Shown here: positions 25,181 through 30,640 of the stretch, in pieces
How the letters are laid out: each line of letters opens with the position of its first letter
Numbering within the stretch: position 1 is the stretch's first letter
From: CAZGOM01 sp964542875
GTDB lineage: Bacteria > Planctomycetota > Phycisphaerae > Phycisphaerales > Phycisphaeraceae
Length of the DNA stretch: 30,640 bases
Reading direction: 5' to 3'
NCBI GenBank assembly: GCA_964542875.1
Contig: CAZIWA010000063.1
Coordinates: 1-30,640 of the forward strand
Notes under the pieces: generated by a model
Told to the model about the DNA's origin: nothing
The model's input: only the letters and a program-made list of their open reading frames with translations
The model's database searches: none
Translations under genes and position numbers: made by a program

Positions 25181-25263
25181 GGGAGTGTTCCAGAGTGGCC
25201 AAATGGGACAGACTGTAAATCTGTTGGCTTACGCCTTCGGGGGTTCAAATCCCTCCACTCCCA
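25181..25263 (+). tRNA. tRNA-Tyr (anticodon GTA)
   Basis: The acceptor GGGAGTG (25181-25187) pairs with CACTCCC (25256-25262), and the discriminator is A25263. The anticodon stem ACAGA/TCTGT holds the loop CTGTAAA, so the anticodon is GTA at 25215-25217 and reads Tyr codons. A long variable arm (25225-25238) marks it as class II, as expected for bacterial tRNA-Tyr. The T-arm loop TTCAAAT is at 25244-25250. The 3' CCA is not encoded. A promoter lies just upstream and a terminator just downstream, so this is a single-gene unit. Confidence 0.97.
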
Positions 25264-25265
25264 CT

Positions 25266-25307
25266 AAACAACAAACCCTCGCGCTCATCCGCGAGGGTTT
25301 GTTGTTT
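25266..25307 (+). terminator. strong intrinsic terminator of tRNA-Tyr
   Basis: An 18-bp perfect stem (25266-25283 with 25290-25307) around the loop CTCATC, with core CCCTCGCG/CGCGAGGG, ends in a T-rich tail GTTGTTTTTA. It starts three bases after the tRNA. Confidence 0.95.
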
Positions 25308-25386
25308 TTACGGCCAACGAAAAAAGATTCACACCCGCGTGAGCGGGCGCAAGCGCCTGGATCCGCGCGCCCTGGCAAAATAACGT

Positions 25387-26925
25387 TCAACCCAGGCCCG
25401 ATGATCTTAACTCTGCCTCACCCTCCTCCACCTTCGGCGGCCCCTGAAACCGCCGCCTCTCAAAACCAAACCACACCACCACCAGCAGCACCACCGCAGC
25501 CGCCAGCGTCTTCACATTCGTCTCATAAGGCGGAAGCATCGCCACCACCACCAGCCCCGCGCATGCCAGCGCAGACACCACTGCCAGCGGCCGGTAAAGC
25601 ACGCCCAAGCTCCACGGCCCAGGGTCCCGCCAGGTCTTCCCCGAAGCAAAATAGCCCAGCACCGTCGGTACCGTGTAGGAGATGTAAAGGAAGATCACCG
25701 CCGCCGCGGTAATCGTCCCGTACACCGGCGTGTAAACACAAAACAAAATGGTCAGGAACGAAGCCACCCAGATCGCCACCGCAGGCGTCTTGAACTTCTG
25801 GCTTACCTTCCTCAGGCTCGCCGAAAACGGCAGTCCTCCATCGCGCGAAAACGCGAACATCATCCGCGATGCGGACGTCACCGTCGCCAGCCCGCACAGG
25901 TACTGCGCCACCGCAATGCCCACGATAAACGCCGCTGCCATCCATCCCGGCAGCACGCTGGTCATCGTCCACACCACCGCGTTGCTCCCCTGTGTTGCGG
26001 CCTCTTCCACACTCGGCATGGCCAGCACAAACGCGCACACCATGGCCCATCCCGCAATCGCCGACACCAGCACAGACTGCACAATCCCCCGCGGCACGCT
26101 CCAGGCCGCTTCCACCGTTTCTTCCGAGGTGTGGGCCGACGCGTCAAACCCCGTGATGGTGTACGCCGGCAGAATCACGCTCAGCGCGATCAGGTACGCC
26201 ATGTTGCTGGATTGCGGCGCAGCCCCGTCCCACGCCCCGCCTGAAAAGTTGGAAAACGTCACCAGCCGTGAAAAATCCAGGCTCTTGGCGTACACCATAA
26301 GCGCGACAGTCAGCAGCGTTGCCACCGCCATGATCAGGTACCCCGAAAAATCGATCAGCCGCGTTGTCAGCCGGATGCCCAGGTGATTGATCGCCGCTTG
26401 CGACAGCGTGATCGCGCTCACCCCCAGGATCTGCACCACCACTTTCTGCCCGTCGCTCAGAGAATTCAGGTCGAAATGCACAAGCGGCGCCACCGATCCC
26501 ATGATGAAGCTGTACGTCCCCACGTTGATGCCTGCCAACACCGCTACAAGGCCGGCCAGGTTCAGCCACGCCGTGCCCCATCCCCATCCCGTTCCACCCA
26601 GGATGGAAGCCCAGTGGTAAAGCCCTCCCGCGGTCGGGTAGGCCGATGCCACATGTGCCATCGTGGCCGCCACGATCAGCGACAGCACGCACGCCACCGG
26701 CCACACGATTCCCGCCGCCGCCCCGCCGATGATTCCAAACCCCAGGTGAAACGACGTGATCCCCCCCGCCAGGATGCAGATGATCGAAAATGAAATCGCA
26801 AAATTGGAAAAGCTCCCCATGCCCCGGTGCAGTTCCTGGTCGTAGCCCATGCGCTTAAGGTGTGCCACATCGTCGTTCAAGGTCTCACCCGATCGGTTGA
26901 AGTTACGTCTGCTCAGCCGTTTCAC
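25387..26925 (-). CDS. APC superfamily amino-acid permease
   Basis: This 512-residue permease belongs to the amino acid-polyamine-organocation superfamily, with about twelve membrane segments. The N-terminal family motif is ELHRGMGSFSNFAISFSIICILAG (from about 31), and a later consensus stretch is GFDASAHTSEETVEAAWSVPRGI (about 263-285). It most resembles the amino acid/choline-GABA transporter branch. The start is a GTG at 26925; the residues DDVAHLKRMGYDQEL before the first helix are typical for the branch, so the longer form is kept over an ATG at 26850. The C-terminus is a short charged tail. The substrate is not predictable here. It converges with the tRNA unit and shows no operon partners. 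Confidence 0.94.
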   Translation of the reverse strand: MKRLSRRNFNRSGETLNDDVAHLKRMGYDQELHRGMGSFSNFAISFSIICILAGGITSFHLGFGIIGGAAAGIVWPVACVLSLIVAATMAHVASAYPTAGGLYHWASILGGTGWGWGTAWLNLAGLVAVLAGINVGTYSFIMGSVAPLVHFDLNSLSDGQKVVVQILGVSAITLSQAAINHLGIRLTTRLIDFSGYLIMAVATLLTVALMVYAKSLDFSRLVTFSNFSGGAWDGAAPQSSNMAYLIALSVILPAYTITGFDASAHTSEETVEAAWSVPRGIVQSVLVSAIAGWAMVCAFVLAMPSVEEAATQGSNAVVWTMTSVLPGWMAAAFIVGIAVAQYLCGLATVTSASRMMFAFSRDGGLPFSASLRKVSQKFKTPAVAIWVASFLTILFCVYTPVYGTITAAAVIFLYISYTVPTVLGYFASGKTWRDPGPWSLGVLYRPLAVVSALACAGLVVVAMLPPYETNVKTLAAAVVLLVVVWFGFERRRFQGPPKVEEGEAELRSSGLG

Positions 26926-27127
26926 CGCGTAAGTCCGTCAGCACTTTATCGGATATTCGCTTTGTCGTATGTCCGTCGGGCACAGGGCCTTCGGAGGGAG
27001 TCGCACTTGCCGGCATCGCATCCCCCTATGCGTCAAAAACAGACTCTTTAGCAACGTTACAGGGTCACGTGCATTTGGATGCGAGCACGACCGGCATTTT
27101 CTGCGCCCCAGCGCGGCAACCGCACGT

Positions 27128-27174
27128 AGCCGGGGGTCAGCGAGTCTTCGAGTCTTCGAGCGCAGCCCCCGGAC
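27128..27174. repeat. intergenic palindrome with internal 8-base tandem repeat
   Basis: CCGGGGG (27130-27136) pairs with CCCCCGG (27166-27172). Inside lies CGAGTCTTCGAGTCTTCGAG (27141-27160), a tandem 8-base repeat. It lies in the gene-free stretch 26926-27376 between the permease and the serine hydrolase and shares the TAGCCGG edge with 12767-12806. Confidence 0.6.
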
Positions 27175-27197
27175 AATGATCATTTGATTGTGTCCTG

Positions 27198-27228
27198 TTC
27201 TTCAGCACCCTCGATGGGTGCTGAAGAA
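27198..27228. promoter_or_regulatory. perfect 13-bp hairpin in the leader region of the serine hydrolase
   Basis: TTCTTCAGCACCC (27198-27210) is a perfect complement of GGGTGCTGAAGAA (27216-27228) around TCGAT. The following TCTCTTCCTT is pyrimidine-rich but not a T tract, so it is a possible terminator or a transcript-leader structure. It is 149 bases ahead of the gene at 27377. The rest of 26926-27376 shows no gene. Confidence 0.6.
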
Positions 27229-27376
27229 TCTCTTCCTTGTATTGGCGCTAAATTGTCCAAAAACAATTCCGTTTGGAAATGAAGGCCTTCACCGGCCCTA
27301 CACTTCGCGCATCTGTTCGCCAGCTAACATATCACGGCTGGTTTTCACCAAGCCCTCTCCAGATAAAGGCCAAGCC

Positions 27377-28489
27377 ATGACCCTGCAACCCCACTTCACC
27401 GACATCATCTCCCGCTACATCCAGGCCGGCTATCTCCCTGGCGCCGTTGCCGCGGTGGCGGACAAAAACAACCTCCTCGCCCTCGAAGCGCACGGCGTAT
27501 CCGACCTGGCCACCAAAGCGCCCATGACCACTGACAGCGTCGTCTGGATCGCTTCCATGACCAAGCCCATGACCGCTACCGCCGGCATCATGCTCGTCGA
27601 CGACGGCAAGCTTGATATGAACGCACCTGTCGAAAAATACATCCCCGAATTCAAATCCCCCTGGGTCATCCTCGGCGGCGACGAAGACGTCCAGCTCCGC
27701 CGCCGCGCCAAAAACACCATGCTCGTCCGCCACCTTCTGGCTCACACCGCGGGCTTCCCCAGCGTCTCCCCCCTGGAGCCCTGGAAGCAGGACGTCTTCC
27801 CGCTGGACTTCCTCACCCGCCTCTACGCCGCCACCTCGCTCCAGTCAGAGCCCGGCACCAAATACCAATACTCCAACCCTGGCTTGAACACTTTCGGCCG
27901 CATCATCGAAGTCGTCTCCGGCATGCCCTACGACCAGTTCATGAAAACCCGCATCCTTGATCCTCTTGGCATGTCCGACACCTCCTTTGTCCTCTCCCCG
28001 GCCCAGGCCAAACGCCTCGTCACCATCTACCTCGCCAACCAGGAAACCAAATCCCTGGAGCCCATCGAATGCGGCTACCTCACCTCCCCGCTCACCAATC
28101 CCGCCCGTCACGCCTTCCCAGGCGGCGGCTACTACTCCACCGCCGGCGACATGATCAAATTCGGCCAACTCCTGCTCAACAAAGGCACCGTCAACGGCAA
28201 GCGCCTCTTTAAGGAAGAAACCCTCAAACACTTCACCACCGTCGCCCCCGATCCCGGCTCCAGCCCGGACTACGGCCTGGGCTTCGCCCTCATCCGCGAA
28301 AACCAAAACCTCCCCCACGGCGACGGCTTCGGCCACGGCGGCGCGTACCAGACCAACCTCACCATCCACCCCACATCCGGCCTTGTCACCGTCTGGATCG
28401 TACAGCTCGCCGGCGCCCTGGGAGACATCGGCACCGCCATGCCTTCCTTCCGCACCGCCGCCGTCAACAAATTCTGCAAACCCGCCTGA
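27377..28489 (+). CDS. serine hydrolase, class C beta-lactamase/DD-peptidase fold
   Basis: This 370-residue protein has the PBP/class C beta-lactamase fold used by esterases, DD-peptidases and beta-lactamases. The nucleophile motif SxxK is Ser60-Lys63 in IASMTKPMT, the YxN motif is Tyr165-Ser166-Asn167 in KYQYSNPGL, and the KTG box is HGG (320-322) in GFGHGGAYQ, as in many esterase-type members. The ATG at 27377 has AAAGG seven bases upstream and gives a start near the fold; a frame start at 27188 would add sequence crossing the leader hairpin. There is no signal peptide, which disfavours a periplasmic beta-lactamase or peptidoglycan role and suggests a cytosolic ester or amide hydrolase. Substrate unknown. 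Confidence 0.93.
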   Translation: MTLQPHFTDIISRYIQAGYLPGAVAAVADKNNLLALEAHGVSDLATKAPMTTDSVVWIASMTKPMTATAGIMLVDDGKLDMNAPVEKYIPEFKSPWVILGGDEDVQLRRRAKNTMLVRHLLAHTAGFPSVSPLEPWKQDVFPLDFLTRLYAATSLQSEPGTKYQYSNPGLNTFGRIIEVVSGMPYDQFMKTRILDPLGMSDTSFVLSPAQAKRLVTIYLANQETKSLEPIECGYLTSPLTNPARHAFPGGGYYSTAGDMIKFGQLLLNKGTVNGKRLFKEETLKHFTTVAPDPGSSPDYGLGFALIRENQNLPHGDGFGHGGAYQTNLTIHPTSGLVTVWIVQLAGALGDIGTAMPSFRTAAVNKFCKPA

Positions 28490-28516
28490 CCCTGCGACGC
28501 GAAAACGCTTCCTGCC

Positions 28517-28760
28517 CCCTCTCCCCTTGGGCTGATCATTACCCAAGTTTCTGGAAGACATGGCACGCGCCCACGTCCACGCCAGCCACCCCGTAACGAC
28601 CTAACTCCGTCTGCCTTTGTCTTCACCCTTTCCCGACTCTGACTTTTCCGCCTCTTAACTTCGCGTCTTCGCGCCTTCGCGGTAAAACTCTTCCTCTTCG
28701 CTTCTGCACATCCAACGCTCATTTCAAAACTTGGGGAATGATCAGTCCACTGGGAGAGGG
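28517..28760. repeat. MITE-like element with 34-base imperfect terminal inverted repeats
   Basis: 28517-28550 and the reverse complement of 28727-28760 match at 30 of 34 positions, sharing CTGATCATT and CCAAGTTT. The 176 bases between hold no gene but contain three copies of CTTCGCGN (28659-28682), a word I associate with dispersed repeats in environmental genomes. It lies downstream of the serine hydrolase. No clear target-site duplication is visible at the ends. Confidence 0.5.
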
Positions 28761-28836
28761 TTAGGCTGAGGGCCGCCATCGGATGCCCTGAACGTAATAA
28801 CTGATGGTTCCGATCCCTCGCCCCCCGAAACACTCC

Positions 28837-29694
28837 TCACCCCATCGGCAACGGCCCGCGATTCTTCCCCCGGTACGCCTGCGGCGTCAGCCCATACCGC
28901 CCTTTGAAAATCCGAATGAAATAACTGATGTTCTCAAACCCCGCTTCCATCGCCACGCTTGTCACGCTGTCGTCGGTCAACTGAAGCTGCCTTCGTGCCC
29001 ACTCCAGCCGAATCTCATTGATCAACTGCGTCGTTGAAACTCCCCAAAGCGTCCGCAGCGTCCGATTGACATGCTCCGGGGAACGCCCGGCCAGCCCGGC
29101 AAACGCCGCCACTCCCCCGGCAAACTGCTCCGGCGAACAAAACCCCCGCCGCGCTTTCTCCAGCCACTCCGGCCCCGTCTCCCCGCGAACCGGCCCGCTG
29201 GCCCCCACGCGCGTCAGCGTCAGCACATCAATCAAAAAGCGATCCAGCCGCACCCGGCTTTCCGGATGCCCTGCCAGGTCCTGCGCCCACCGGGTCAGCC
29301 GCTGCGTCAGTTCCGGGTCAAGCGCCACGCGCATCCCGCTGGCTCCCGCCCACGGCCAAGGTGAAAATTCTTCCCCATACCGCTCCGCCAATTCCATCAC
29401 CACCCGCTTCCGGAAAGCCACATTCATGATCGCCAGCCCATCGCTCGCCTTGGCCGCAAACCCATGCCGGTCTTCGGGTTTGATGAAGCACAACACCCCA
29501 GGCCTCAGATCTTCATCTTCTCCGTTCCTCAGATGCATCCCCCTTCCCGTCTCCACCCAGAACACCTCTGCGAAATCGTGCTCGTGAAACGGCACCTTGC
29601 GCCCTTCGGAAAACACCGACCGCCCCACGTGCGAATGGTCGCCCGGCGCTACAAAGTCCTTAATCCGCAATTTCAACGTAGCCATATAAATCAT
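28837..29694 (-). CDS. AraC family transcriptional regulator with cupin sensor
   Basis: This 285-residue regulator has an N-terminal cupin domain (about 25-95, with VPFHEHDFAEVFWVETGRG and LRPGVLCFIKPEDRHGF) and a C-terminal AraC domain (about 180-278). The clearer second helix-turn-helix is VTSVAMEAGFENISYFIRIFK, followed by the signature YGLTPQAYR. The first helix-turn-helix is less canonical (VAAFAGLAGRSPEHVNRTL). The ATG at 29694 or the one at 29685 may be used. It is divergent from the PhyH-family gene with 102 bases between starts, and two direct repeats lie in that space, so it probably controls that gene and itself. Confidence 0.94.
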   Translation of the reverse strand: MIYMATLKLRIKDFVAPGDHSHVGRSVFSEGRKVPFHEHDFAEVFWVETGRGMHLRNGEDEDLRPGVLCFIKPEDRHGFAAKASDGLAIMNVAFRKRVVMELAERYGEEFSPWPWAGASGMRVALDPELTQRLTRWAQDLAGHPESRVRLDRFLIDVLTLTRVGASGPVRGETGPEWLEKARRGFCSPEQFAGGVAAFAGLAGRSPEHVNRTLRTLWGVSTTQLINEIRLEWARRQLQLTDDSVTSVAMEAGFENISYFIRIFKGRYGLTPQAYRGKNRGPLPMG

Positions 29695-29697
29695 TTT

Positions 29698-29749
29698 AGG
29701 ACTATCAGACCATCATTTAAAGACAAGACACGCTATTTCAGGATTATCA
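29698..29749. promoter_or_regulatory. candidate AraC operator, two direct repeats 42 bp apart
   Basis: AGGACTATCA (29698-29707) and AGGATTATCA (29740-29749) differ at one base and are in the same orientation, 42 bases apart, close to four helical turns. Both lie between the divergent AraC and PhyH genes, as expected for half-sites of an AraC-type regulator. Confidence 0.45.
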
Positions 29750-29796
29750 CAATGGTTTAAGCTCGGTTCCTTATCTAAAACTCATCGGAGCGCCTC

Positions 29797-30615
29797 ATGC
29801 AAACCTCCTCCCCCCTTTTGTCCGCGTCAGAACAGGCCGCTTACAAGAAAGACGGCTTTCTCCTCCACAACAAACCCGTCTTCACTCCCGCCAAGTTCAA
29901 CGCCCTCAAATCCTTCTTCGAAGTCCTTCTCGAAAAATGGCTCCGCTTCGACAAAGCCTCGCCCGAACACATGGATGTCCCGCACTTCGCCGAGCCCAAG
30001 CTCTTTGAATGGCTCATGGACGACCAGGTGCTGGACCTCGTCGAACCCCTCATCGGTCCGGACATCGCGCTCTTTAGCTCCCACTTCATTTGCAAGCCCC
30101 CCAAAGTCGGCAAGCGGGTTCCCTGGCATGAAGACTCTTCCTACTGGAAGGGCCGTCTAAGCCCCATGGAAGTCGTCACCGTCTGGCTCGCCATCGATCC
30201 TTCCAACCCCGACAACGGCTGCATGCGCGTCATCCCCGGCAGCCACGCCAACGGCTTCTCCGAATACGTCGCCGTCCCGGACCCCGCCCGCGAAGTCTTC
30301 GGCACCGAAGTCAAAAAAGGCACCTTCGACGAATCCAAAGCGGTCGACTGCATCCTCACCCCCAACACCTGCTCCCTGCACCACGCCAAGCTCATCCACG
30401 GCTCCCACGCCAACACCGGCCTCCACCGCCGCTGCGGGTACACCATGCGCTTCATGCCCACCACCGTGAAGTACACCCGCGTCAACCCCAATGACCCTTT
30501 CCAGGTCTACCTCGCCCGCGGCAAAGACCACGCCGGGAACACCTATGCAGACCCCACCAAGGTCAACCAGGGTTGGCTGGACCGCTACCCCAACGGCTGG
30601 CCCGCCGGGCACTAA
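29797..30615 (+). CDS. phytanoyl-CoA dioxygenase (PhyH) family protein
   Basis: This 272-residue Fe(II)/2-oxoglutarate dioxygenase belongs to the PhyH family, which hydroxylates small organic substrates. The iron ligands are His111 and Asp113 in VPWHEDSSYW and His201 in KLIHGSHANTG. Arg211 or Arg212 in GLHRRCGYT is the 2-oxoglutarate anchor, ten to eleven residues after the His as usual. The segment NGCMRVIPGSH (140-150) is also family-typical. GGAG lies six bases before the ATG. It is divergent from an AraC regulator. Planctomycetes carry many such genes, and the substrate is not known; natural-product, ectoine-type and phosphonate substrates all occur in the family. It ends 25 bases before the window edge. 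Confidence 0.95.
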   Translation: MQTSSPLLSASEQAAYKKDGFLLHNKPVFTPAKFNALKSFFEVLLEKWLRFDKASPEHMDVPHFAEPKLFEWLMDDQVLDLVEPLIGPDIALFSSHFICKPPKVGKRVPWHEDSSYWKGRLSPMEVVTVWLAIDPSNPDNGCMRVIPGSHANGFSEYVAVPDPAREVFGTEVKKGTFDESKAVDCILTPNTCSLHHAKLIHGSHANTGLHRRCGYTMRFMPTTVKYTRVNPNDPFQVYLARGKDHAGNTYADPTKVNQGWLDRYPNGWPAGH

Positions 30616-30640
30616 GCTCTGTCTGAAAATTCTCTTCGTA

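Noticed and set aside
25185..25712. 175-codon frame starting inside tRNA-Tyr
   Set aside because: It is translated from the tRNA, its terminator and the antisense of the permease gene.
26938..27183. 81-codon minus-strand frame with Cys and Arg residues (KCRSCSHPNAR)
   Set aside because: It includes the palindrome and the 8-base tandem repeat, has no ribosome-binding site, and looks like a translated intergenic repeat.
28490..28836. CRISPR-like array in the CTTCGCG repeats
   Set aside because: Units are only 8 bases, contiguous and without spacers; no cas genes are present.

Overview
The window looks like a chromosomal segment from a planctomycete-like bacterium, perhaps of the Phycisphaerae. 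This assignment is an inference from content: C-rich codon use, a prepilin-type protein with an H...DG tail, a CxPxR sulfatase, a polysaccharide lyase, two SMP-30 proteins, an FG-GAP/VCBS propeller, a GGQ release-factor-like protein of the type common in that phylum, and many intergenic palindromic or word-like repeats. There is no plasmid or phage backbone, no CRISPR array and no rRNA. A 100-base run of N at 7015-7114 is a scaffold gap, so linkage across it is not proven by sequence.

Left part (1-7014): a ketosynthase-fold protein that has lost all three catalytic residues (203-1546, +), an alginate-lyase-family polysaccharide lyase (1691-2845, -) and a complete cobalamin-dependent methionine synthase MetH (3073-6615, -). 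After the gap come a prolyl-hydroxylase-like 2OG-Fe(II) oxygenase, then an AraC regulator whose end overlaps the start of a release-factor-like GGQ protein. Divergent from the regulator is a three-gene sugar-handling operon: Gfo/Idh/MocA oxidoreductase, a cytosolic-looking seven-bladed FG-GAP propeller, and a ketose 3-epimerase with every known catalytic position intact.

Middle part (12.7-20.5 kb): a TPR protein with six membrane segments and atypical base composition, a small HNH protein, a MarC-family membrane protein, a YqgE/AlgH protein, a probable lipoprotein and a terminator. A sulfatase and a C45-type self-processing hydrolase follow, divergently transcribed, and then a pseudopilin.

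Right part (20.5-30.6 kb): a minus-strand carbohydrate operon is read as acetylxylan-esterase-like enzyme, SMP-30 lactonase A, SMP-30 copy B (which has lost three of four active-site residues) and an MFS transporter. Beyond it lie tRNA-Tyr with a clear promoter and terminator, an APC amino-acid permease, a serine hydrolase of the class C beta-lactamase fold, a MITE-like inverted-repeat element, and an AraC regulator divergent from a PhyH-family dioxygenase, with two direct repeats 42 bp apart between them.

Overall this is a saccharide-utilisation landscape with AraC switches. Most of the carbohydrate-active proteins lack signal peptides, which suggests processing of imported oligosaccharides inside the cell. 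The most notable sequence-level observations are the two apparent pseudoenzymes, the AraC/release-factor overlap and the density of small palindromic intergenic elements.
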